Shown piece by piece: positions 1 through 10,425 of a DNA stretch of 21,593 bases. The stretch is from Clostridiales bacterium (GTDB taxonomy: Bacteria > Bacillota > Clostridia > Peptostreptococcales > Anaerovoracaceae). The stretch's first letter is position 1. Every line of letters begins with the position of its first letter. Both the position numbers and the translations under genes were made by a program. The stretch is taken from positions 1 to 21,593 of the forward strand of contig WRFF01000006.1 of assembly GCA_009778945.1 (NCBI GenBank). The letters run 5' to 3'. Under the pieces are notes generated by a model. It saw nothing but the letters and a program-made list of their open reading frames with translations, was not told the DNA's origin and ran no database searches.

Positions 1-1130
1 CCCCCCGTCGTGATATACCCCGAATAAAAGACGGGCGTGGCCCAGGTGGCTCCCGTCGCGACGATATGCGGCACCCATCCGGCGGCGATCATCTCATAAG
101 AAAGCAGGCCGCAGACGACCGGCGCCGCCAGGAACGGAATGAAATAGAACGGATTGAAAATAATCGGGACTCCATAGGTCAGCGTCTCGTTGATATTGAA
201 AACAGCCGGAATGATGGACAGACGGGCAAGCGGCTTGTCCCGCCCCCGGGACCCGACCAAAAGGAGCACGAGAAGCAGCCCTATCGTAAGGCCGGCGCCG
301 CCGATCGTGGGAAAGGTAAAGAAAAAATCGCGCGACAGAATGGTATGCTGGGCAACTTCCGGGGTGAAGGAAGAAGCCGCGGGCAGATTGTCCGTGATAA
401 GAAAACCTCCGTGCAAGCCGAAAAACCAACAGGCCTGAACAATAAGCATAATGAGCACCGCCGCGCCGGCGCTGTCCTGCGCCATAAGGCGGTTTACGAC
501 GCGCATGATGTCTGCTTCAAAAGTACCGTTTTGGAAAAACGGATCCATAACAAATACGCGGATCAGCGCAAAGACAACCAGCGTTAGCAGCATTGGCAGG
601 ATTGCGCGAACAGCGGAACGAAGCTGCGTGTAAGTGTTCAGCCTTGTAAAACGGCGCTTCCGCAAAATAGTAAAAAAGAGGGTAAACAGCCGCTCTGAAC
701 CGATGGCGCAGATCAGCGCGAAGAGCAGCCCCTGGCCGCCGGGTTGGCGAAAGAGCAGCATATTGCCTGCCATCGCCGTCAGAATGATGTAGGAGGAAAG
801 CGCGGTAAGGAGGAAGGATCTGACCCCGAGCTCGCGATTGCGCACATAAATATTTCGATGGGAGATCGAATACGAAACAGAGAACAGCGCGGCGATGCTG
901 ACCGCATTGATCGTGGCGTATTGAATTGTTTGCGCCAGTGTCACGCCGATGGAACCGGCAACCTTATTATTCAAAAAATCCTGCCACGCAGGGATGGGGA
1001 TGTTCAACGCCGCGGTGAGGAAAGCGCCGATAAGCACGACGGGGATGAGCGCAACCAAACCTCTGCTGATCGAAGAGATGATCAGGTTGTCGGAAATCCT
1101 GTCCGCAAGTTTTTTTATTCCTTCTTCCAA
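1..1130 (-). CDS. PTS sugar transporter subunit IIC, Lac/cellobiose type (3' end beyond window)
   Basis: An uninterrupted minus-strand frame runs from about 1130 off the left edge (376 codons seen). It encodes a polytopic membrane protein with many hydrophobic segments and the EIIC signature IIPAVFNINETLTYGVPI followed by IFNPFYFIP, with the key Glu near residue 315. In this family that segment forms the sugar-binding and phosphorylation region of the permease that takes up beta-glucosides, lactose or chitobiose. I chose TTG at 1130 because AAAGGA lies five bases upstream and the protein then begins MEEGIKKLADRI, a usual EIIC start. A second TTG at 1154, behind AGGTGG, is also possible. No EIIA or EIIB gene lies next to it on the right. 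The N-terminal part, with IPIPAWQDFLNN, reminds me of EIIC domains fused to GGDEF or EAL domains, but the C-terminus is outside the window. Confidence 0.88.
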   Translation of the reverse strand, partial: MEEGIKKLADRISDNLIISSISRGLVALIPVVLIGAFLTAALNIPIPAWQDFLNNKVAGSIGVTLAQTIQYATINAVSIAALFSVSYSISHRNIYVRNRELGVRSFLLTALSSYIILTAMAGNMLLFRQPGGQGLLFALICAIGSERLFTLFFTILRKRRFTRLNTYTQLRSAVRAILPMLLTLVVFALIRVFVMDPFFQNGTFEADIMRVVNRLMAQDSAGAAVLIMLIVQACWFFGLHGGFLITDNLPAASSFTPEVAQHTILSRDFFFTFPTIGGAGLTIGLLLVLLLVGSRGRDKPLARLSIIPAVFNINETLTYGVPIIFNPFYFIPFLAAPVVCGLLSYEMIAAGWVPHIVATGATWATPVFYSGYITTG

Positions 1131-1154
1131 AGCGTCCTTTCCGTTTAATAACAA

Positions 1155-1270
1155 ACGTGGTTCCACCTTTGTAATATTTTATCGACAAGTATACTCCAAA
1201 ACGCATCTCTTGGCACGCACGCTTTCGACCTGGCACGCATATTTTCAGTGGAAGCGTGTATACTATAGGC
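1155..1270. promoter_or_regulatory. Divergent intergenic region with a TGGCACGCA direct repeat
   Basis: This 116-base spacer separates the leftward PTS gene from the rightward lipoprotein/pilus operon. TGGCACGCA occurs twice, at 1211-1219 and 1231-1239, exactly 20 bases (about two helical turns) apart, which would suit a dimeric regulator. Each copy also matches the -24 half of a sigma-54 promoter, but no GC doublet sits at the right distance for a -12 element. TATACT at 1259-1264 resembles a -10 box for the rightward genes and would place transcription start on or beside the ATG at 1271. In the leftward direction TTGGAG and TATTAC, 17 bases apart, are a weak promoter candidate. All of these are pattern matches only. 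Confidence 0.35.
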
Positions 1271-2284
1271 ATGAAAAAGCGGCTTCGTAAAACTTGGAGC
1301 ATCCTGTTGGCGGCGGTTTTTTTTGTCGCCGCGTTTTCCGCATGCGGCGCGGCGGGAGGAACCGCCGACGGCGGCCAGCAGACATCCTCCAGGGGCGGCC
1401 TGCTCGGAGGCATCACCGGTAAGCTCGGCCAGGGAGGCGTTAAACCGACGGTAGCGGATCCCGCAAACGCGCCGGACCGCGACAATACGCCCAAGGTGCT
1501 CACCTGCGAAACGGGGAGCAAGACCTTTAGCGGAAACGGGGGCACAGTCGATTATTCCAATATCGATTCCGGCTATATCATGGCCAAATACGCAGGAAGC
1601 AACCCTAAGATCAAGATTCAGATCACAAACGCCGCCGACAAAAATACCTATACATACGATTTGACGCCGAACGCGGATTTCACGTCCTTCCCGATTCAGG
1701 ACAGCGGCAATTTTACGATTGCGGTCTTTACGAATATCTCAGGCGATCAATACAGCCAAGCCTGCGCGCAGCAGGTGACCGCGCAGCTTACCGACCAATT
1801 GCAGCCTTTCCTGTACCCCAACCAGTACTGCTGGTTCACGGACAGCACGCAGGCGGTCGCAAAGGGGGCGGATCTTTCGAAAGGCGCAAAATCCGATTTG
1901 AAAGTAATTGAAAATATCTTTATCTGGATGACAGGCAACGTAAAATACGATTATGATCTTGCAAAAAACGTGCAGAGCGGCTATGTGCCGGACGTGGACC
2001 GCACACTGACGACAAAGAAAGGTATCTGCTTCGACTACGCTGCGCTTATGGCCTGCATGCTGCGTACGCAGAATATTCCCTGCAAACTCGTCGTCGGTTA
2101 CGCGGGTCAGGAATACCACGCGTGGATCAGCGTCTATGTAAACGGCCAGGGCTGGGTGTACAATATGATTCAATTTAACAACGACACTTGGACATTTATG
2201 GATCCGACGTTCGCGGCCAACGGCGCCACGGGCGACCCGAATAAAAACGACGGCACGGCTTACAACCCGATCTATTATTATTGA
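1271..2284 (+). CDS. Transglutaminase-like lipoprotein
   Basis: The 337-residue product starts with a basic, hydrophobic signal peptide ending in lipobox FSAC (lipidated Cys25), so it should be anchored on the outer face of the membrane. A Gly/Thr-rich linker and a beta-rich middle region follow. The C-terminal part is a transglutaminase/protease-like core: KGICFDYA with catalytic Cys253, YHAWISVYVNGQGW with His283 and MDPTF with Asp311, giving a complete Cys-His-Asp triad. Proteins of this superfamily cleave or transfer acyl groups on peptides or proteins; the target is unknown. I start at ATG 1271 (MKKRLRK); an in-frame GTG at 1256 lacks a suitable ribosome site. No good Shine-Dalgarno precedes 1271, and a TATACT box ends seven bases before it, so leaderless translation is possible. 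It ends 13 bases before the GspF gene, which suggests cotranscription with the pilus genes. Confidence 0.85.
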   Translation: MKKRLRKTWSILLAAVFFVAAFSACGAAGGTADGGQQTSSRGGLLGGITGKLGQGGVKPTVADPANAPDRDNTPKVLTCETGSKTFSGNGGTVDYSNIDSGYIMAKYAGSNPKIKIQITNAADKNTYTYDLTPNADFTSFPIQDSGNFTIAVFTNISGDQYSQACAQQVTAQLTDQLQPFLYPNQYCWFTDSTQAVAKGADLSKGAKSDLKVIENIFIWMTGNVKYDYDLAKNVQSGYVPDVDRTLTTKKGICFDYAALMACMLRTQNIPCKLVVGYAGQEYHAWISVYVNGQGWVYNMIQFNNDTWTFMDPTFAANGATGDPNKNDGTAYNPIYYY

Positions 2285-2297
2285 ACAGGAGACAGAG

Positions 2298-3356
2298 ATG
2301 GATAAAAGTGATTCTCAAACATCGAAGCGGCTGTTGTCGGCGGAGGAACTGGCGGCCTTCGCGCAGCAATTCGCGCTCACGGTCAAAACCGGCATTCCGC
2401 TCTCCGAAGCGGTGATGCTTTTGCGGGACGACGCGGATACGGGCGCCGCGAAGAAACTGCTCGGCGATATCCTCGAGAAGCTCGATGCGGGCGGCACGCT
2501 CGCGGACGCGCTGCGCGGGACGGGCGTCTTCCCGGTCTATATGACGCAGATGGTCGAGATCGGCGAATCGTCGGGGCGGCTCGATACGGTGCTCGATTCG
2601 CTGCACCGGTATTATGAACGCGAGGACAATATCTCAAAGAGCGCGAAAAGCGCCGCGACCTACCCCGCGATTATGCTCGTGGTCCTGGTCGTGATCATTG
2701 TCATTCTGGTGACAAAAGTCCTGCCTATTTTCAATCGCGTATTTCAGATGCTCGGCAGCGAGATGTCGCCGCTCGCGCAGGGTGCGATGCAAGTCGGAAA
2801 CGCAATCAGTTCGGCGTCCGCGATCTTGGTCGCGGTTATCGTGGTCATCGCGGTCGTCCTCATTATCATGCGGCTCACGAAAAAAGGCCGTGCGGCGCTC
2901 GGTTCGCTCGGACAGCGCCTCTTCAAGACGCTTTCGGACCGCATGGCCGCCGCGAAGTTCGCCTCGGCCATGTCGCTTATGCTCGCGAGCGGGCTTGACA
3001 CGAGCCGTTCCATCGCGCTCACGCTGCCGCTTATGACGCATCCGGGGATGCACGCAAAAATTGAGGAGTTGGAAAAGAGTTCGGAGGCGGGCGGTTCGTT
3101 CACGGAGGGCGTCGTGCGCACCAAGATCTTTACGGGAATGCAGGCGCGGATGCTCGCGCTCGGTTATAAATCAGGCAACCTTGACACCGTGATGGAGCAG
3201 ATCGCGGATGATTACGAGCAGGAAGTGGACGACCGGCTCGACGGGCTTATCTCCGTCATCGAGCCGACGATGGTCGCGGTCCTCTGCGTGATCGTCGGGC
3301 TTATCCTGCTTTCGGCCATACTGCCGCTGCTCGGCATCATGAGCTCGATCATGTGA
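2298..3356 (+). CDS. Type II secretion/type IV pilus platform protein, GspF/PilC family
   Basis: A 352-residue inner-membrane protein with the duplicated GspF domain. Copy one begins near residue 17 (FAQQFALTVKTGIPLSEA) and copy two near residue 216 (KFASAMSLMLASGLDTSRS). Three strongly hydrophobic segments lie at roughly residues 130-150, 173-193 and 323-348, as expected for this family. GspF/PilC proteins form the membrane platform on which a cytoplasmic ATPase works to add or remove pilin subunits. AGGAG sits just upstream of the ATG. The gene lies between the transglutaminase lipoprotein and four small pilin-like genes, and shares the operon with pilT. Its length is slightly short of the roughly 400 residues of Gram-negative PilC because the N-terminal cytoplasmic lead is trimmed, which is common in Gram-positive versions. 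Confidence 0.9.
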   Translation: MDKSDSQTSKRLLSAEELAAFAQQFALTVKTGIPLSEAVMLLRDDADTGAAKKLLGDILEKLDAGGTLADALRGTGVFPVYMTQMVEIGESSGRLDTVLDSLHRYYEREDNISKSAKSAATYPAIMLVVLVVIIVILVTKVLPIFNRVFQMLGSEMSPLAQGAMQVGNAISSASAILVAVIVVIAVVLIIMRLTKKGRAALGSLGQRLFKTLSDRMAAAKFASAMSLMLASGLDTSRSIALTLPLMTHPGMHAKIEELEKSSEAGGSFTEGVVRTKIFTGMQARMLALGYKSGNLDTVMEQIADDYEQEVDDRLDGLISVIEPTMVAVLCVIVGLILLSAILPLLGIMSSIM

Positions 3357-3366
3357 GGCAGCCCAA

Positions 3367-3720
3367 ATGATACGGGTATTCAGGCCAAAAAAAGCAGCGG
3401 GAGCCGTAAAGGTGATCATTTTTATCGCAATCGTGATCCTCTGTATCGTGCTTATTCTCATGGGCCTCGGGCGCCTCGGCGCCTCGCAGGACACGAAGCA
3501 GGCCAAGGTCGCCTACGACGCGATCGTAAAGGCAACGGTGCAGTGTTACGCGCTTGAGTCGCGCTATCCGCCGAGTCTGAAATATTTGGAAGACAACTAC
3601 GGGGTCGTGCTCGATCACCAAAAATATGTGTATGACTACCGGCCGATCGGAGAAAATCTCATGCCGCAGATACACGTCTTTTCGGCGACGGGTTCAGTGG
3701 CAGCAGGAGGGGCGTCGTAA
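3367..3720 (+). CDS. Small pseudopilin-like membrane protein (117 aa)
   Basis: The protein has a short basic N-terminus (MIRVFRPKKAAG), one long hydrophobic helix at about residues 13-35, then a soluble domain with YDAIVKATVQCYALE and YPPSLKYLEDNYGV. That alpha-helix followed by a Tyr-Pro-Pro turn resembles the pilin fold of GspG-like pseudopilins. The usual prepilin peptidase motif with Glu at +5 is absent, so it may stay as an N-terminally anchored membrane protein. The start is supported by GAGG about eight bases ahead of the ATG, ten bases after the GspF stop. The stop codon overlaps the next start (TAATG), which implies coupled translation. The pilin-like role is inferred from fold pattern and context. 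Confidence 0.72.
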   Translation: MIRVFRPKKAAGAVKVIIFIAIVILCIVLILMGLGRLGASQDTKQAKVAYDAIVKATVQCYALESRYPPSLKYLEDNYGVVLDHQKYVYDYRPIGENLMPQIHVFSATGSVAAGGAS

Positions 3721-4214
3721 TGTTCGGACGGAAAAGCCATTCGATGAATCTTGTCTTCGTCATTCTGCTGCTCGGTGTTTTTGCAATCGCAGCGGTTTTC
3801 ACCGCTGTGCTCGGCGCAAAAATTTATGAGAGCGGCACACAGAAGATGCAGGACAATTTCGACATGCGTACGTCCGTCATTTATCTTTCGGAAAAAATTC
3901 GCACGGCTGGCAGCGCAGGCGATATTTCCACACGGGATCTTCCCGGAATAGGGAAAGCGCTCGTGATCTCGGAAACCGTAAACGGACAAGGTTTCGAATC
4001 ATGGATCTTTGTCGCGGACGGACAGCTCTGTGAGTCCGTTGTCGCTGCGGGCGATACGCCCCTTCCGGGCGCGGCGCAGCAGATCATGCCGCTCACCTCG
4101 TTCCAGGTTACGAAGGAAAGCGGAGGGGTTTCGCTGACTGTGGTCACGGCGCCCGGGGCAAGTGGAAGTCCCCAAACAATTTCAACCTTTCTTGCGGAAA
4201 GGACAGGATCATGA
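3720..4214 (+). CDS. DUF4860-like pilus-operon protein (164 aa)
   Basis: One membrane helix at about residues 10-32 (NLVFVILLLGVFAIAAVF) is followed by a soluble domain. It contains FDMRTSVIYLSEKIR, a low-complexity turn, and strands such as GKALVISETVNGQGFESWIF and VADGQLCESVV. This layout matches small Firmicute proteins annotated as DUF4860 that accompany GspF and PilT genes; I make that link from memory of the family pattern, not from a search. AGGAGG lies seven bases before the ATG, whose A is the last base of the preceding stop. The end overlaps the next gene as ATGA. It is probably a minor pilin or an assembly partner exposed outside the membrane. Confidence 0.72.
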   Translation: MFGRKSHSMNLVFVILLLGVFAIAAVFTAVLGAKIYESGTQKMQDNFDMRTSVIYLSEKIRTAGSAGDISTRDLPGIGKALVISETVNGQGFESWIFVADGQLCESVVAAGDTPLPGAAQQIMPLTSFQVTKESGGVSLTVVTAPGASGSPQTISTFLAERTGS

Positions 4215-4690
4215 AAGTCCGTCACATGAAAGTTTCAAAATCCGCGGTCTTTCTGTTTGAACTGATGATCGTGATCGCCATATTCACGGCGGCGGCGGCG
4301 ATCTGTATGCAAATCTTCGCGGCTTCGTTTCGCCAGAGTGAACAGTCGCGCGCGCTGACGATGAGCGCGGTGAACGCGCAAACCGTAGCGGAACGGTTCA
4401 AAGCGGACGCGGCGGCGGAACAGGCGCCGCTGTGGTTTGACAGAGACTGGAAGCAGGTAAAAACGGAAGCGGACGCATATTATACGGTGACGCTCGTACC
4501 ACAGATATCGGGCGGTTCCGGCACGGCGGCAAATCAACCCGTACCGACAGATGCGGATGGCTCGGCCGGTTCGGGCGGTATCGTGAGCGCAGCAACTCCC
4601 GAAGGCCTGAAAAGTGCGCAGGTACAGGTGCTGCAGAAAGGTGAGAAGACGCCGCTGTTCACCTTGGACGTAAAGGAGTATGTCGGATGA
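4211..4690 (+). CDS. Prepilin-type N-terminal domain protein (minor pilin-like, 159 aa)
   Basis: This is the only product of the operon with a recognisable class III prepilin signal: SKSA|VFLFELMIVIAIF, with predicted cleavage after Ala12 and Glu17 at mature position +5, followed by a continuous hydrophobic helix. Family members are processed by a prepilin peptidase and enter the filament through that helix. The rest is Ala/Gln-rich, with a Gly/Ser-rich loop around residues 100-125 and a short C-terminal strand region. The start at 4211 is favoured because AGGACAGG lies just upstream and the ATGA overlap with the preceding gene is typical of coupled translation; the ATG at 4226 has no ribosome site. 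No peptidase gene is visible in the window. Confidence 0.8.
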   Translation: MKVRHMKVSKSAVFLFELMIVIAIFTAAAAICMQIFAASFRQSEQSRALTMSAVNAQTVAERFKADAAAEQAPLWFDRDWKQVKTEADAYYTVTLVPQISGGSGTAANQPVPTDADGSAGSGGIVSAATPEGLKSAQVQVLQKGEKTPLFTLDVKEYVG

Positions 4691-5172
4691 GCGGGACGGC
4701 TGCGAGGCGCAGCCTCGTCACAACGAAAAGCAAACCGCGCAGACGTTCTTTCGGAACTTCGATGGGCGTCACAAGCATCATTGCGATCCTCGTGATCCTC
4801 GTGCTTGTGACCTTTGCGGCGCTCTCCGTCACGACTTCAAAGGCGGATCTGAATCTCTCGCAGCGGACGGCGGACAGTATGCAGGCCTATTATAAGGCGG
4901 ACAGCGCGGCGGAAGAAAAATACGCGCAGATCGCGGAAGCGGTAAAAGCGGACCCGGCCGGCTGGGGAAGCGAGATCGCGGGCTTGGGCGTCACGGTGAA
5001 CGGCGCGGCCGCGCAGACCATCACGTGGACGCAGCCGGTGGACAAAGCGCGCAACCTGGAAATCGAATTGACGGTCCGGAGCGGCAGCGTGGAACGTACG
5101 CGCTGGCAGGTTGTGCCAAACGGCGAGTGGAACCCGGACAACACGCTGAACCTCTTCACGCCGGGCCAGTAA
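4687..5172 (+). CDS. Single-span pilus-operon protein (PilX-like, 161 aa)
   Basis: A basic cytoplasmic lead of about 27 residues, with RRR at 18-20, precedes one hydrophobic helix at about residues 28-48. A long helical stretch follows (DLNLSQRTADSMQAYYKAD), then a mixed beta domain that ends in RWQVVPNGEWN. Helix-then-beta architecture with a 'YYKADSAAEEKYA' segment is typical of PilX/PilV-type minor pilins, where an 'A.YxAESGA' pattern is common; that comparison is from general knowledge. There is no Glu at the position expected for a cleaved prepilin. The gene overlaps its upstream neighbour by four bases (ATGA) and ends 19 bases before pilT. Confidence 0.7.
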   Translation: MSGTAARRSLVTTKSKPRRRSFGTSMGVTSIIAILVILVLVTFAALSVTTSKADLNLSQRTADSMQAYYKADSAAEEKYAQIAEAVKADPAGWGSEIAGLGVTVNGAAAQTITWTQPVDKARNLEIELTVRSGSVERTRWQVVPNGEWNPDNTLNLFTPGQ

Positions 5173-5191
5173 TCACGAAAGGAACGAACCG

Positions 5192-6262
5192 ATGGATTTG
5201 GAGCTTGAACAGGTACTAAAGGAAGCTTCCGCACGCGGCGCGTCGGACGTCTTCATCGTCCCCGGCAAACCGCTTACCATGAAAGTGGGCGGCGAAATTA
5301 CGGACGTCACGCAGGACAAACTGCTGCCGGAGCATACAAGCGCCTTCCTCAGGGATATCTACGCGCAGGCCGGCGGACGTGATCTGGGGCGCGTGGAGAA
5401 GACGGGCGACGATGATTTTTCTTTCTCGCTTCCGGGCGTCGCGCGCTTCCGTGTCAGCGCATTCAAACAGCGCGGCACGCTCTCCGCGGTTATCCGTGTT
5501 GTCGCTTTCGATCTGCCTGATCCGGCGGCGCTTTCCATCCCGCAGATCGCGCTCGATCAGTCGGAACGCACGAAGGGGCTTGTGCTTGTCACCGGCCCGA
5601 CCGGCAGCGGCAAAAGTACAACGCTCGCCTGTATCATCGATAGAATCAACAAGACGCGCAATGTGCATATCATCACGCTGGAAGATCCGATCGAATTTCT
5701 GCACCGGCACGACAAGAGTATCGTCAGCCAGCGCGAGATTTCCTTGGATACAAAAAGTTATGTAATCGCGCTCCGCGCGGCTCTGCGTCAGACGCCGAAT
5801 GTGATCCTGCTCGGCGAGATGCGCGATACGGAAACGATCGAGATCGCGATGACGGCGGCGGAGACAGGGCACCTCGTTCTCTCCACGCTGCATACGGTCG
5901 GCGCGGCCAATACGATCGACCGCATAATCGACGCCTTCCCTGCAAACCAACAGGGGCAGGCGCGCGTACAGCTTGCGATGGTGCTCGCCGCGGTCGTCTC
6001 CCAGCAGCTCGTCCCCAAATCGGACGGCAAAGGAGTCGCGCCCGTTTTCGAGGTCATGCTTGTGAACGACGCGATCCGCAATATGATCCGTGAAAGCAAG
6101 ATCCATCAGATCGACAGCGTGATCACTTCCTCGGCGGGCGAGGGCATGTTCACCATGGATTCGAACCTGCTCAGCCTCTTCAAGGCCGGTCATATCTCGG
6201 CGGACACCGCCGTCACCTACTCCACGCAACCCGACCTGATGCGCAAACGCCTGACCGCCTGA
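5192..6262 (+). CDS. pilT: Type IV pilus retraction ATPase, PilT family
   Basis: The 356-residue product is a close match to PilT in length and layout. An N-terminal PAS-like region (GASDVFIVPGKPLTMKVGGEI) is followed by the RecA-like ATPase core. The core has Walker A GPTGSGKST (residues 135-143), an Asp-box region around DPIEFLH, Walker B with VILLGEMRD (204-212), and the His box HLVLSTLHT with His227 and His234. PilT hexamers power disassembly of the pilus at the membrane platform, here presumably the GspF protein encoded upstream. GAAAGGAACG precedes the ATG. It is the last gene of the operon and converges with the ABC operon. No PilB-type extension ATPase is encoded nearby, so this protein may be the sole motor of the system or may work with an unlinked partner. 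Confidence 0.93.
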   Translation: MDLELEQVLKEASARGASDVFIVPGKPLTMKVGGEITDVTQDKLLPEHTSAFLRDIYAQAGGRDLGRVEKTGDDDFSFSLPGVARFRVSAFKQRGTLSAVIRVVAFDLPDPAALSIPQIALDQSERTKGLVLVTGPTGSGKSTTLACIIDRINKTRNVHIITLEDPIEFLHRHDKSIVSQREISLDTKSYVIALRAALRQTPNVILLGEMRDTETIEIAMTAAETGHLVLSTLHTVGAANTIDRIIDAFPANQQGQARVQLAMVLAAVVSQQLVPKSDGKGVAPVFEVMLVNDAIRNMIRESKIHQIDSVITSSAGEGMFTMDSNLLSLFKAGHISADTAVTYSTQPDLMRKRLTA

Positions 6263-6274
6263 CCGCTGACCGCC
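6251..6274 (+). repeat. Three tandem TGACCGC units across the pilT stop codon
   Basis: TGACCGC occurs at 6252-6258, 6260-6266 and 6267-6273, and the second copy supplies the pilT stop TGA at 6260. The short 71-base gap to the converging gene holds no convincing intrinsic terminator that I can see, apart from the small palindrome GAACAGGTTC with no T-run. Confidence 0.5.
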
Positions 6275-6333
6275 CGGCAGACACCAACCGCCAAATAGGA
6301 AAACCATCAAAACCGGAACAGGTTCTCTCGTCC

Positions 6334-9564
<3,231 letters not shown>

Positions 9565-9609
9565 AGCATTGTTCCGTTTAGTATTCCGTTATTATTTTTA
9601 TTCCGCAAT

Positions 9610-10425
9610 TCACCACTCCAGCGTGTTCCGCTCCGTCAGCCAGTTTCCGACCAGATTCACGGCAATCGCCGTGAGCACGATCGCGATTCCGGCGGACAAC
9701 GCCGAAGCCGCGTTGTCAAACAGGACTTGGCGCCCATCCGACAGCTGCCGGCCCCAGTCCGCGGCGCCCGGCGCCACACCGAGCCCGAGATAGGAAAGCG
9801 AGGACATCGATACGAGGCCGTACGCGATATTCAGGAAGAAATTTACGAAAATTATGAGCGCGATATTCGGAAAGATATGCTTCGCGAGAATGCGCAGCGT
9901 CTTGAGCCGCAGCAGCAGCGCCGACTCGATATACGGCTTGTTTTTCTGGGAGATCACGGCGGCGCGCACGATGCGTACGTCAAACGGCGAGTAGAGAATG
10001 ACCATGACGAGCACGCTCACCCAATAACCGCCTCCGATAATACCCGCGGCGACGATTGCCAGGAGCAGCGTCGGCATCGAAAGCATGATATCCGCGTAGC
10101 GCGAAATGATCCAGTCGCAGATCCCGCCGTACCAGCCGGCAAGGCTGCCGAGCAGAATGCCGATCACGATGCTGCCGGACGCAATGACGACCGGGCCGAT
10201 CATCGCACTGCGAGCGCCCGCCACAAGAAGCTGCAGCACATCGCGGCCGAGCTTGTCCGTTCCAAGAAAATGCCCCGGGGAAAGCGCCGGCACAGCGCCG
10301 AGCGCAATGTTCTGATCGAGAGCGCCGGGCGCGATCAGGCCCGGAAAAGCCATGCAGGCAACGACAACGATCAGAAAAACGATCGAGATGCGCACGGATA
10401 CGGGCATGGAAGTCTGCAGCCTCAC
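9610..10425 (-). CDS. ABC transporter permease, DppC/OppC type
   Basis: The 271-residue permease has a hydrophobic N-terminal helix (ISIVFLIVVVACMAF), the DppC signature FLGTDKLGRDVLQLLVAGAR, and several further membrane helices. It pairs with the DppB-type permease to form the channel of a dipeptide/oligopeptide/nickel-family importer. I choose the GTG at 10425, whose GTGA overlaps the upstream stop and lies behind GGGGAGGGG; an ATG at 10407 is the alternative, and longer upstream extensions run inside dppB and are unlikely. The cytoplasmic coupling loop reads IESALLLRLKTLRILAKHIFPN, where relatives usually have EAA...G; the glycine is replaced by Arg. It is followed by the ATPase-hydrolase fusion gene. 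Confidence 0.87.
   Translation of the reverse strand: MRLQTSMPVSVRISIVFLIVVVACMAFPGLIAPGALDQNIALGAVPALSPGHFLGTDKLGRDVLQLLVAGARSAMIGPVVIASGSIVIGILLGSLAGWYGGICDWIISRYADIMLSMPTLLLAIVAAGIIGGGYWVSVLVMVILYSPFDVRIVRAAVISQKNKPYIESALLLRLKTLRILAKHIFPNIALIIFVNFFLNIAYGLVSMSSLSYLGLGVAPGAADWGRQLSDGRQVLFDNAASALSAGIAIVLTAIAVNLVGNWLTERNTLEW

Noticed and set aside
66..633. Several short plus-strand frames near the left edge.
   Set aside because: They lie opposite the long open EIIC frame, whose protein has clear family motifs.
6263..6333. Bidirectional terminator between pilT and the fusion gene.
   Set aside because: Only a short palindrome (GAACAGGTTC) without T-runs is present; not enough to call a terminator.
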